From Betaproteobacteria bacterium (GTDB lineage Bacteria > Pseudomonadota > Gammaproteobacteria > Burkholderiales > SG8-39): a stretch of DNA of 41,948 nt. The stretch is taken from NCBI GenBank assembly GCA_016234705.1, contig JACRAS010000182.1, positions 1 to 41,948 of the forward strand, read 5' to 3'. Below the pieces are notes generated by a model. It worked only from the letters and a program-made list of their open reading frames with translations, was not told the DNA's origin and did not search any database. The position numbers and the translations under genes are program-made. This document shows positions 33,246 to 41,385 of the stretch, piece after piece (the stretch's first letter is position 1; each line of letters starts with the position of its first letter).

Positions 33246-34706
33246 CTATGATGACTGTTTCCACTGGCGATATTCGGACAGTCGCAGGCGGTAGCGAGCA
33301 ACGTTGCCCTCGTGCAGGTGGTGTAACTCGTTAAAGGCCATCGCCAAAAACTGGCCCAGATCGTCCGGCTTCACCAAGGGCGCGGCGAGTTCGCGGATAA
33401 ACCGTGTCTCAATCGATTTTCCACCGCGCACGATCTCGCTCACTACGTTGATAAGGGCTTCCCGGTTTCGCAGGCGTAGAGGATCGGGTGCGGGAAGTGA
33501 GTCCTTGATCGCCACGTAGCGCTGACACGAGCGTTCGTAGGCCCATACGAAAACATCCTGCAACAACTCGACACGATTGAACTCGTACACACCTAAAGTG
33601 CCATCGGCGTAAGCCTGTTCCGGCACGTCCACGAAGGAGAGCGGCGACAGGTTGTGTTTGATGAGCGGGATGTTGGCCCCCAGACGGGATACGCGCTTAT
33701 TGACGTCGAGGAAGGGCTGCAGATAGGGGATGTGCACCATCACGAAGAATGCCTGCTCGAACGGATCGCGGATGGCGTTCGTCTTGTCGAGGATGAGCCG
33801 GAAGCAATCCTCGATCTGTTGGGGAACTGCCAGTGGGTAAAAAACACTGCCGCCGATTTCAACGATGCCTGTGCGGAGGCGGCCGGAAGCATCAGGGTCT
33901 GCCAGCAAGTTTTCCGACAACAAGGCGTGCAGGTTGAAGACGGTGAACGTGTCGAAGCCAATTTCCTCCGCGCGGTCGACGAGCATTTCAATGGCCGCCT
34001 TGTGGTTCAGGATCATCTGCGCCTCGCGCTGATCCTTGCCATCCGCGGCGTGTCCGAATTCGATGAGATTCTGGGTTTCAAGGCGGCTGTAGGTGTTGCC
34101 TTCAAGCCGGCTTGATGACCAAGAGAGGTCGATCATCAGGCGGTTCAGAATATCGCGTGCATAGGTGCCGGCGGCATGTTCCGTTACGGGCGAGCGGCCC
34201 AATGCATGCAAGTGGCCACGCACCGAATCGGGCAGGTATGCCGAACGGTTTGGTTCGTAGCTTTCGAGGAATTTGCGGTTGTAGCCTACCGGCTTGCGAT
34301 CGGTAATCGGGAGGCGCACGAGGTTCTTGATTTCCGCTCCCTGCGGCGACAGCGGGACGTAGGTTTCTCCGTGTGCGATGACCTTGAGTGGCTCAAGGGC
34401 AGCGCGCACGTCGCCGGTGATTGGGACAAGCAGATAGCGGCTGGCGCGGCCTTCGCCCTGCTTGAGCAAGCGGTTGGCCGCGACGAGTTCCCGGAGACGG
34501 CGCTGAAGCGTCCGGCGGTTGAATTTCAGGCCTTCGGTCTTGCAGGCCTGTTCGAGCTCGGCGATAGCCAGCCCGGTTTTGTGGGGAGCCAGTAGGAAGC
34601 CTCCTTGTCGACGCGCGCGTCCAGGTGCGATAGCCAGCCCGGTTTTGTGGGGAGCCAGTAGGACAGCTATATTATCGAACTCTTGCTGATCAATTCGTTT
34701 CGGCAT
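33246..34706 (-). CDS. Fic-family protein with degenerate active-site motif
   Basis: A 486-residue protein. N-terminal winged-helix-like part (residues about 50-95: [20 protein letters not shown]), then a Fic fold. The inhibitory-helix motif SSSRLEGN is at 197-204. The Fic motif reads [12 protein letters not shown] at 330-341: the catalytic His of HPFx(D/E)GNGRxxR is Gln, and two glycines are Val and Lys, so AMP transfer by the usual chemistry is doubtful. I recall relatives with the same changed motif, so it may be a subfamily trait. Residues 16-27 and 38-49 are an in-frame repeat. It is divergent from the TumE-TumA module, with shared operator-like sites between. Confidence 0.82.
   Translation of the reverse strand: MPKRIDQQEFDNIAVLLAPHKTGLAIAPGRARRQGGFLLAPHKTGLAIAELEQACKTEGLKFNRRTLQRRLRELVAANRLLKQGEGRASRYLLVPITGDVRAALEPLKVIAHGETYVPLSPQGAEIKNLVRLPITDRKPVGYNRKFLESYEPNRSAYLPDSVRGHLHALGRSPVTEHAAGTYARDILNRLMIDLSWSSSRLEGNTYSRLETQNLIEFGHAADGKDQREAQMILNHKAAIEMLVDRAEEIGFDTFTVFNLHALLSENLLADPDASGRLRTGIVEIGGSVFYPLAVPQQIEDCFRLILDKTNAIRDPFEQAFFVMVHIPYLQPFLDVNKRVSRLGANIPLIKHNLSPLSFVDVPEQAYADGTLGVYEFNRVELLQDVFVWAYERSCQRYVAIKDSLPAPDPLRLRNREALINVVSEIVRGGKSIETRFIRELAAPLVKPDDLGQFLAMAFNELHHLHEGNVARYRLRLSEYRQWKQSS
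34561..34663. repeat. in-frame tandem duplication at the fic 5' end
   Basis: A 37-base segment (34561-34597) recurs exactly at 34627-34663, a period of 66 bases or 22 codons. It duplicates [12 protein letters not shown] in the protein and puts a non-family insert before the winged-helix part. The older start may lie inside, after the repeat. Confidence 0.9.
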
Positions 34707-34899
34707 TGTTGTATCGCGATTCTAAACTACGCGACATTATAAGCATTTATATGTCGCGAAATCAATATTTTTTGTCGTGATAACTGGTTTAGCGACATAA
34801 AGAGCCTTTTTTGTCGCAATTAGGCGCACGTAAGTGGAGCGCTTACGAGCATCTATGTCATTTGACGCCATAGGCGGGATATGGCAAATTACGCCATAT
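34707..34899. promoter_or_regulatory. divergent promoter region of fic and tumE with operator-like repeats
   Basis: AT-rich 190-base gap. Inverted repeats GCGACAT (34731-34737)/ATGTCGC (34751-34757) and GCGACATAAA (34792-34801)/TTTTTTGTCGC (34807-34817), with another TTTGTCG at 34771, make an array of TGTCGC half-sites. Next to tumE, ATATGGC (34879-34885)/GCCATAT (34893-34899) spans the start codon. Likely separate operators for the two divergent units. Confidence 0.65.
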
Positions 34900-35185
34900 G
34901 AAGGCAATCCGGGCGTTCTATGACCGAGCGGAATACCCTGACGGCGTAATTGTCGAAATGAGCATCTGGATTGTGCCGGGCTCCGTTCCTGGAAGTTCGC
35001 ATGCCTTCAAGTACAGTTTCTATTATGGCTACCCGGGCAGGCGCGTTGTTGGCTACGACAATGAGCGCGGGAAAGGGGACCACCGGCACGTCGGAGACCG
35101 GGAAGAGTCCTATCGATTTTCCAGCGTAGAGGCCCTGATCGCCGATTTTCTGTCCGATGTGAAACGAGAGCGAGGCGCGCGATGA
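34898..35185 (+). CDS. TumE-family toxin (DUF6516)
   Basis: A 95-residue protein. Family signature: YPDGVIVEMSIWIVPGSVPG, FYYGYPGRRVVGYDNERGKG and DHRH, then FSSVEALIADFLSDV. NCBI names this family TumE, toxin of a type II-like pair, from memory. It overlaps the next gene by four bases. A broken near-copy lies at 28474-28603. Confidence 0.85.
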   Translation: MKAIRAFYDRAEYPDGVIVEMSIWIVPGSVPGSSHAFKYSFYYGYPGRRVVGYDNERGKGDHRHVGDREESYRFSSVEALIADFLSDVKRERGAR

Positions 35186-35535
35186 AACAGACGGCCCGAC
35201 TTCATGTTGGTTCGGTCGAAGAGATGGGGAAACGCTTTGTCGATGCCTGGCGGCGGCTGGAGCGCGGGGAAAAAGTCCGGGAAACCCACCTCACCTTCTT
35301 CGACCTCGAAGCCATGATGGCGACCCTTTCTCCCAAGCGCCTCGCCCTGCTCAAGCACGTTCGCCGTCATCCTGCGAGTAGCGTATCCGAACTCGCCAAG
35401 ACCCTGGGCCGCGACTATAAACGGGTCCATGCGGATGTGTCCGCCCTCGTTCAAGCGGGATTGATCGTGCGCGATGAGAACGGCATCCGCGCCCCCTACA
35501 ACAGCATTCAGGCAACCGTGTCTCTGGATGCCTGA
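35182..35535 (+). CDS. winged-helix antitoxin (TumA-like)
   Basis: A 117-residue protein. The C-terminal winged helix is clear: TLSPKRLALLKHVRRHPASS, VSELAKTLGRDYKRVHADVS, ALVQAGLIVRDENGIRAPYN. The N-terminal VGSVEEMGKRFVDAWRRLERGE is typical of the TumE partner. Start overlaps tumE in ATGA. It probably binds the palindrome around the tumE start. Confidence 0.85.
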   Translation: MKQTARLHVGSVEEMGKRFVDAWRRLERGEKVRETHLTFFDLEAMMATLSPKRLALLKHVRRHPASSVSELAKTLGRDYKRVHADVSALVQAGLIVRDENGIRAPYNSIQATVSLDA

Positions 35536-35568
35536 ACGGACTCGAACCCGGAGGCGAGGGTCTTCGTC

Positions 35569-35766
35569 ATGGTACTGAACCCCATCGTCTTCAACGAAGG
35601 GGTTGTCCGCAGTTTCCTGCGTTACCAGCTTACGGAGTATCCCTTCGCCGATGCGCGCCTGCTTTCGCAGGTACGACGGCTGCTTTCGCGGGACGAGACC
35701 GGGCAGTCGCCGCTGTTAAAGAGTCCCTACGTCAGCCTAGCGCGAGCAGCTGGTGCTCTGGGGTAA
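35569..35766 (+). pseudogene. 5' fragment of a defence-type DEAD/DEAH helicase gene
   Basis: A 65-codon frame: NPIVFNEGVVRSFLRYQL, EYPFADARLLSQVRRLLSRD, SPLLKSPYVSLA. This matches my memory of the N-terminus of large DUF1998-type helicases found with phage-defence loci. After SPYVSLA the sequence changes and stops, so only the first 60 or so of many hundred codons remain. It lies 33 bases after the TumA gene. A 10-bp hairpin (35763-35785) marks the break. Confidence 0.5.
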
Positions 35767-35821
35767 TGCGCGCTTCGCGCGTTACGACGGTCATCGTGGG
35801 ATCACGGCGTCGCGCTCTGCA

Positions 35822-35972
35822 GTGATTGTTTCCACGAGCGACATTCGGACAGTCGCAGCCGGTAGCGAACAATGTTGCTTTCGTGCAGGTGGTGTAAATC
35901 GTTGAAGGCCATCGCCATAAACTGGCCCAGATGGTCGGGCTTCACGAGGGGCGCGGCGAGTTCGCGGATAAG
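35822..35972 (-). pseudogene. partial copy of the fic 3' end
   Basis: About 150 bases closely match the last part of the fic gene (33251-33400), including TTCGGACAGTCGCAG and GGCGCGGCGAGTTCGCGGAT. The copy would encode the final 50 residues ([20 protein letters not shown]) and lacks the rest. 35973-36092 carries no gene. Confidence 0.8.
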
Positions 35973-36092
35973 CTGTTAATCATACTAATTTGGGAGCGGA
36001 ACCCGCAACCGCCGTCAAGTGAGTTTGCGTGTTGTGCTTTTGCCAGATGGGAAAACCGTACATAATGCATTCCTTGATTGAAGGTTCATGCC

Positions 36093-36290
36093 ATGAAGAT
36101 TCGATACTTCGCCGATACAGACACATTGCTGAGCGAGCTCTGGGATTCGCCGGTCGCCGAAACCCGTGATCTCGACGAGAATACGGTCCTCGACGTTGAC
36201 GCTCAGGGCGACATTTGTTTTGTCACTGTCGAGCACGCTTCTCGGCGCGCTGGTGCGCCGCAGTTCTCCTGCGAACAAGTTGCCGCATAA
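36093..36290 (+). CDS. DUF2283 family protein
   Basis: A 65-residue protein: MKIRYFADTDTLLSELWDSP, VAETRDLDENTVLDVDAQGD, CFVTVEHASRRA. The pattern with YFxDTDTL and ETRDLDENT is typical of DUF2283, a small family of unknown function often found near toxin-antitoxin genes. ATG 36093 matches the family start. Confidence 0.8.
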   Translation: MKIRYFADTDTLLSELWDSPVAETRDLDENTVLDVDAQGDICFVTVEHASRRAGAPQFSCEQVAA

Positions 36291-36332
36291 TCCTTTCGGT
36301 CAACCGGACCACCTGGAAGCTGGGCTTGCAGG

Positions 36333-37178
36333 TTGCGTCCGCGCTTTGCGCTCCGGCTGCCGGCTCCCTCGAATGTTGAACGTCTGTTTTGTATCTTGAA
36401 TACGGCTTTACGCGGGCGCGTATCGCCCTCCGATCGGCCAAGTCCTGCGGCGCAAAATGAGCTTGCGCCTACCGGGAAACTGCGGTTTGGGGTTGCGGTC
36501 GCCCCGGAGCGGACTACGTTCTTCGTCGTGAGGGACGCGGATGGCGAACCGCGCGGGGTTACCGTCGACCTCGGGCGTGAGCTTGCGCGCCGGGCCGGCA
36601 CGCCTATTGAGTTCCTTATTGCGCCGAATTCCGGAGAGTTGACCGACGCGCTGAGTTCCGGAGCCATCGACGCCGCATTCATGCCGGTGGATGATGAGCG
36701 CAGAAAAAGAGTCGAGTTCGGGCCGGTCTATTTCGTATTCGAGAACACCTATCTGGTGCGCGCGGGTTCCGACATCAACGCCATCGCCGACGTCGACCGT
36801 CCCGGCATTCGCGTCATCGGCATTGCCGGCACCACGACGATTCGGACAGCAGGTCGTTTGCTCGAGAAGACGACAATTGCGGCGGTCGGATCGGTAGGTC
36901 AGGCATTGGACCTGCTTGGCTCCGGAAAAGCGGACGCTTTTGCACTCACACGCGATTCGCTCCGGGCGTTTGCCGCTCGCCTGCCGGGCTCGCGCATTCT
37001 CGACGGCGCTTTCCATCAAACCGGAATTGCCATCGCTGTTCCGAAGAACCGGCCCAACGCGCTTGCCTATGTGACCGCGTTTGTGGAAGAGGCCAAGGCC
37101 TCGGGTCTAGTCCGTAGGGCATTTGACGATGCAGGGCTCACGGAACTTGCGGTTGCGCCGGTCTCCGCCGGCGGCTGA
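36333..37178 (+). CDS. periplasmic substrate-binding protein (SBP family 3), 5' end doubtful
   Basis: A periplasmic type-2 binding fold from about residue 46 on: ELAPTGKLRFGVAVAPERTT, RGVTVDLGRELARRAG, PNSGELTDALSSGAIDAAFM, PVDDERRKRVEFGPVYF, then the second lobe to AFVEEAKASGLVRRAF. These resemble ABC-transporter amino-acid or polyamine binding proteins. There is no in-frame ATG/GTG start with a signal peptide; the open frame begins at a TTG 36333 and its first 45 residues are unlike any export signal. So the 5' end is probably lost. No permease gene is near. Confidence 0.6.
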   Translation: MRPRFALRLPAPSNVERLFCILNTALRGRVSPSDRPSPAAQNELAPTGKLRFGVAVAPERTTFFVVRDADGEPRGVTVDLGRELARRAGTPIEFLIAPNSGELTDALSSGAIDAAFMPVDDERRKRVEFGPVYFVFENTYLVRAGSDINAIADVDRPGIRVIGIAGTTTIRTAGRLLEKTTIAAVGSVGQALDLLGSGKADAFALTRDSLRAFAARLPGSRILDGAFHQTGIAIAVPKNRPNALAYVTAFVEEAKASGLVRRAFDDAGLTELAVAPVSAGG

Positions 37179-37215
37179 AGCAGAACACATGAATCTTCCG
37201 AGCGAGGAATTAAGC

Positions 37216-37674
37216 ATGACCACAGAAACAAGAAAGGACGTCTTCTACAGCGACATGCTGGTTCGCTTCTCGCATTGCGACCCGGCCGGCATCATCTTCT
37301 ATCCACACTATTTCGTGATGTTCAACGGACTGGTGGAAGACTGGTTCAACCACGCCCTGGAGATCAACTTCGCGGACTTCATCACCACTAGGCGGCTGGG
37401 ACTGCCCACGGTCAATATCCACTGTGATTTCGTCACCCCTTCGAAGATCGGCGAGGTCATCACTCTGACGCTGAAGATCGAACGCATCGGCAACAGCTCG
37501 CTCACGCTGGCGATGCACGCCCTCTTGGATACTCAGATACGGATTATGGCGCAGCTCACGCTATGCGTCGTTTCCTTCGAAAGCGGACGCGCCGTGCCCA
37601 TCCCCGACGATCTGCGGCAGCGCTTCACCGACTTTCAGCAAGGAAAATTGGACCATCCCTGGCGGCAGGCGTAA
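37216..37674 (+). CDS. hot-dog fold acyl-CoA thioesterase
   Basis: A 152-residue 4-hydroxybenzoyl-CoA thioesterase-type protein: VRFSHCDPAGIIFYPHYFVM with the catalytic Asp in CDPAG, then DWFNHALEI, GLPTVNIHCDFVTPSKIGE, and the final strand QLTLCVVSFESGRAVPIPDD. Start ATG 37216 (MTTETRKDVF) fits the family. It is 37 bases after the substrate-binding gene. Substrate not certain. It converges on the suf genes. Confidence 0.85.
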   Translation: MTTETRKDVFYSDMLVRFSHCDPAGIIFYPHYFVMFNGLVEDWFNHALEINFADFITTRRLGLPTVNIHCDFVTPSKIGEVITLTLKIERIGNSSLTLAMHALLDTQIRIMAQLTLCVVSFESGRAVPIPDDLRQRFTDFQQGKLDHPWRQA

Positions 37675-37742
37675 TGCCCCGAAGAGGGTACTGAGAAGGG
37701 AAGGCGCGTCGAATCTGAACAATCAATCAAGCTTACATGCCG

Positions 37743-38306
37743 TTAGACCGCCACCACTTCGATTTCGGGCTCGATCGTTTTCAGCAACTGCTCGATACTG
37801 ACCAGCGTGCCCGACATCGAGCTCGGGCAGCTGCCGCACGCGCCCTGGTAATGCACGGTCAGCCTGTTGCCTTCCAGCCCGAGCACGTGAATGTCGCCGC
37901 CGTCGCCTTGCAGGTAAGGGCGAATCTGCTCATCCAGCAATCCGTTGATCATGTAGAGTCGTTGCTGATCGCCCGGGCTCAAATCGCTAATCGGGATCGC
38001 CGCCGCCGCGGCGGTGAGCCGGGCGGATTGCTCGTTCGCTGCCGGCGCGGCCCGTATCCGGTCCGCGACCCGGTGCAGCAGTTCCTTCCAGTCTGCGCGG
38101 CCGTCCTGCGTGACCGTGAGCCAGTGGTCGACGTAGAACACGTTGGTCACATGCTCGATGTCGAATATCGACGCGGCCAGTAGATCGTCCTCGGCCTCTC
38201 CGGCGTTGTCGTAGGAGCGCGTGACGCCCCAGGTCAGCGGTTCCTTGAGGATGAATTTCTTCGCGTTCGGATTCGGCGTGTCTTCGATTTCGGCTATCTT
38301 TGGCAT
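37743..38306 (-). CDS. NfuA-like Fe-S scaffold/carrier protein
   Basis: A 187-residue protein with an Nfu N-terminal domain (EIEDTPNPNAKKFILKEPLT, residues about 6-90) and a C-terminal NifU-like domain with the cluster-binding CxxC in GACGSCPSSMSGTLVSIEQLL (about 155-175). It carries Fe-S clusters from the SUF scaffold to target proteins. Last gene of the suf run, 12 bases after sufU. Confidence 0.9.
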   Translation of the reverse strand: MPKIAEIEDTPNPNAKKFILKEPLTWGVTRSYDNAGEAEDDLLAASIFDIEHVTNVFYVDHWLTVTQDGRADWKELLHRVADRIRAAPAANEQSARLTAAAAAIPISDLSPGDQQRLYMINGLLDEQIRPYLQGDGGDIHVLGLEGNRLTVHYQGACGSCPSSMSGTLVSIEQLLKTIEPEIEVVAV

Positions 38307-38318
38307 GGCGGCTTTCGT

Positions 38319-38807
38319 TCAGGCATCGCCGATCGGCGCGTGCATCGGATCGTTTTCGGATTCGGTCGAGGTGTCCGCGACCGAGTGGAGCGCGGCGTGC
38401 AGCGTGTGCCACGGCAGGATCGCGCATTTGACGCGCGTCGGCAGATCGTGCACGCCCGAAAAAACCGTGAGCCGGCCGAGATGGTGCGCTTGCTTGTCGA
38501 CATCGATTTGGCCGGTTGCCATGTCGCGAAACTCCCGAATCAGCGTTTCCGCCTCCGGCCGCGTCTTGCCCTTGACGCTCGCCGTCATCATCGACGCCGA
38601 CGCTTTGCAGATCGCGCAGGATTCGCCCTGAAACGCGATAGAGGCGATGCGCTCGCCCTCGAGATTCAATGCCACGCTGAGATGGTCGCCGCACAGGGGA
38701 TTGTGGCCCTCGGCCTTGTGGCTCGCTCGCTCCAGCGCGCCGTAGTTGCGCGGCTTGCGGTTGTGATCGAGTATGACTTCCTGGTACAGGGATTTCGGGT
38801 CGGTCAT
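38319..38807 (-). CDS. sufU: SufU-type sulfur transfer/scaffold protein
   Basis: A 162-residue IscU-like protein: LYQEVILDHNRKPRNYG, HNPLCGDHLSV (Cys), GESCAICKASASMM (Cys) and the SufU insertion followed by RVKCAILPWHTL (Cys). It accepts sulfur from SufS. ATG 38807 overlaps the sufS stop as TGATG. The acidic C-terminal tail (TSTESENDPMHA) is longer than in B. subtilis. Confidence 0.92.
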   Translation of the reverse strand: MTDPKSLYQEVILDHNRKPRNYGALERASHKAEGHNPLCGDHLSVALNLEGERIASIAFQGESCAICKASASMMTASVKGKTRPEAETLIREFRDMATGQIDVDKQAHHLGRLTVFSGVHDLPTRVKCAILPWHTLHAALHSVADTSTESENDPMHAPIGDA

Positions 38808-40066
38808 CAGCAGAACACCTTTTGCACCTTGCGTATGCCCGCGACCAGCGCATCGACCTCGGCCATGGTGTTGTAGAACGCGAACGAAGCGCGCGAGGTT
38901 GCCGGCAGCTTGAAGCGCTGCATCACCGGCTGCGCGCAATGATGACCGGTGCGCACCGCGACACCATCCTGGTTCAGCAACGTGCCGACGTCGTGCGGGT
39001 GCACGCCGGCGAGCGCGAACGACAGCACCGCGGCCTTGTCGGCGGCGGTGCCGATGATGCGCACGCCCGGCATGCGCTTCACCTGCTCGGTCGCATAATC
39101 GAGCAAATCGTGCTCGTGCGCGGCGATCGCGTCCATGCCGATCCCCGAGAGGTAATCGACCGCCGCGCCGAGCCCGATCGCGGCCGCGATCGGCGGCGTG
39201 CCGGCCTCGAACTTCTGCGGAATCACGTTGTACGTAGTCTTCTCGAAAGTGACCGACAGAATCATGTCGCCGCCGCCCTTGAACGGCTGCATGCGCTCGA
39301 GCAGCGCAGCCTTGGCGTAGAGGATGCCGATGCCGGTCGGGCCGCACAGCTTGTGTCCCGAAAACGCGTAGAAATCGCAATCCAGATCCTGCACGTCGAC
39401 CTGCATATGCGGCGCCGCCTGCGCGCCGTCCACCAGCACCGGCACGCCGCGCGCGCGCGCAAACGCGATGATCCGCTTGACCGGATTGACCGTGCCGAGC
39501 GCGTTCGAGACGTGCGCCACGCCGACCAACTTCGTGTGTTCGTTGAACAGCTTTTCGTAGTCGTCGATCAGCAGTTCGCCGGCATCGTTGATCGGCACGA
39601 CGCGAATCCTCGCGCCCTTTTCTTCGGCCAGCATCTGCCAGGGCACGATGTTCGAATGGTGCTCGAGCGTGGTCAGGATGATTTCGTCGCCCGCGCCGAT
39701 GAACTTGCGGCCGTAACCATGCATCGCCAGGTTGATCGCTTCGGTGGTGCCGCTGGTGAATATCACCTCGCGTTCCTCGCGCGCGTTGATGAAGCGCGCG
39801 AGCTTGCGCCGCGCCTGTTCGTATTCGGCGGTGGCGATCTCCGACAGGGTATGCACCGCGCGGTGGATATTCGCGTGCTGGGTCCTCTGGTAGAGCACCA
39901 GGCGGTCGATCACCTGCTGCGGCATCTGGCTTGAGGCCGCATTGTCCAGGTAGACCAGCGGCTTGCCGCCCGGCCGGAGCTTGAGGATCGGGAAATCGGC
40001 GCGGATGCGCTCGGCGTCGATGGCCGATCCGGGACGCGATCTCAGTGTGGTTTGGCTCGCGCTCAT
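38807..40066 (-). CDS. sufS: cysteine desulfurase
   Basis: A 419-residue PLP enzyme taking sulfur from cysteine for Fe-S clusters. Visible: VYLDNAASSQMP, FTSGTTEAINLAM, VDGAQAAPHM, the PLP lysine in FYAFSGHKLCGPTGIG and the active-site Cys in RTGHHCAQPVM. It overlaps sufD by four bases (ATGA) and is translationally linked to sufU. Confidence 0.96.
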   Translation of the reverse strand: MSASQTTLRSRPGSAIDAERIRADFPILKLRPGGKPLVYLDNAASSQMPQQVIDRLVLYQRTQHANIHRAVHTLSEIATAEYEQARRKLARFINAREEREVIFTSGTTEAINLAMHGYGRKFIGAGDEIILTTLEHHSNIVPWQMLAEEKGARIRVVPINDAGELLIDDYEKLFNEHTKLVGVAHVSNALGTVNPVKRIIAFARARGVPVLVDGAQAAPHMQVDVQDLDCDFYAFSGHKLCGPTGIGILYAKAALLERMQPFKGGGDMILSVTFEKTTYNVIPQKFEAGTPPIAAAIGLGAAVDYLSGIGMDAIAAHEHDLLDYATEQVKRMPGVRIIGTAADKAAVLSFALAGVHPHDVGTLLNQDGVAVRTGHHCAQPVMQRFKLPATSRASFAFYNTMAEVDALVAGIRKVQKVFC

Positions 40067-41385
40067 GCTTCGCGCGCCGCGCCGGCTGCGGCGGTTTGGG
40101 TTTGCGCCAGCACCGCCTGCTCGAGCCGGTTCCTGAGCGAGGCAACGCTGATGCGCTCGATGACCTCGGCGCCGAACGCGTAGGTCAGCAGCTTGCGCGC
40201 GGCGGTATCCGAGAGGCCACGGCTGTTGAGGTAGAACACTTCATCGACATCGAGCTGGCCCACGGTCGCCCCGTGCGCGCATTTCACGTCGTCGGCAAAA
40301 ATCTCGAGCTGTGGTTTGGTATCGACGCGCGCCTTGCCGCTCAGCAGCAGGTTGCGGCTCGATTGCGACGAATCGGTGCGCTGCGCGCCGGAGCGCACCA
40401 TGATGTTGCCGTTGAACACCGCGCGTGCGGCGCCATCGACAATGCACTTGTGCAACTGCCGGCTCAGGCCCTGCGGCATGGCATGGTCGATCAGCGTATG
40501 GGCATCGGCGAGTTGCCGGCCGCCGATCAGTGCCAGGCCGTCAATGCGGCACTCGGCGCCTTCGGCCGCCATTAGCACGCCGAGGTTATGGCGCGAAATG
40601 CGCGCGCCCAGCGCGACGCTCACCGAATGATAGCGGCTCGCATGCGCCAGCGACGCCGCGCAATTGGCGAAATGGAACGCCTCGGCGCCCTCGCGCTGCA
40701 CCCGGACATGATGGACCGCCGCGTTGCCGTCAAGCGTCATCTCGGTCACCGCGTTGGTGAAATAGGCTTCGTTCTGGAGCGCGACGAAGTCCTCGACGAG
40801 CGTGACCGCGCTGCCTGCCTCCGCAATGAGCAGGCAACGCGGGTAGCTGGCCGCGTGCTTGCGCGTCGCGATGAACAACAGATGCACCGGCGCCGCAAGC
40901 GCTATGCCGCGCGGCACCACGATCAGCGCCCCATCGTGCAGGAATGCGGTATTGAGCGCGGCGAACGCGTTGCGCTCGAATCCGGCGTGCCGGCCGAGGT
41001 GCGCCTGCACGGCCGCGCCGTGCCGGGTCACGCCCGAGGCAAGATTTTCCACCGTGATTCCGGCGCGATTGAACGAATGCCGTGGCGCATAAATTCCGTC
41101 GACGAATACCAGCCGCGCCTCGGCTTCGGCTATGGCCCATTGCTCGACGGTCGCGGGCGCAAGCTGAGCCACGCCTCGCGCCGGCTGGAATGACAGCTTG
41201 GTGAGCGGCGATATGTCGGTGAAGCGCCAGTCCTCGTCGCGCGTGGTCGGCACGGTCAGCGCGCCGACCCGCTCGACCGCGTTCGCCCGCAGTTGATTCA
41301 GCCAGGTCAGCGAGCTCGCCGACGGCTGCCCCTGCAGCAGGCTGTCGAGATAGCCGGTGGAGGCGGTACTTGAGGCGGTATTCAT
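40063..41385 (-). CDS. sufD: Fe-S cluster assembly protein SufD
   Basis: A 440-residue partner of SufB and SufC. The N-terminal helical part has [14 protein letters not shown]; the right-handed beta-helix core runs through [25 protein letters not shown] and [20 protein letters not shown]; the end has [24 protein letters not shown]-type residues, with the conserved His. It overlaps sufC by four bases. Confidence 0.95.
   Translation of the reverse strand: MNTASSTASTGYLDSLLQGQPSASSLTWLNQLRANAVERVGALTVPTTRDEDWRFTDISPLTKLSFQPARGVAQLAPATVEQWAIAEAEARLVFVDGIYAPRHSFNRAGITVENLASGVTRHGAAVQAHLGRHAGFERNAFAALNTAFLHDGALIVVPRGIALAAPVHLLFIATRKHAASYPRCLLIAEAGSAVTLVEDFVALQNEAYFTNAVTEMTLDGNAAVHHVRVQREGAEAFHFANCAASLAHASRYHSVSVALGARISRHNLGVLMAAEGAECRIDGLALIGGRQLADAHTLIDHAMPQGLSRQLHKCIVDGAARAVFNGNIMVRSGAQRTDSSQSSRNLLLSGKARVDTKPQLEIFADDVKCAHGATVGQLDVDEVFYLNSRGLSDTAARKLLTYAFGAEVIERISVASLRNRLEQAVLAQTQTAAAGAAREA

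Noticed and set aside
38319-40145. 608-codon minus-strand frame spanning sufU and sufS
   Set aside because: Only the sufU part is real; the remainder is an Arg/Ala-rich out-of-frame reading of sufS.
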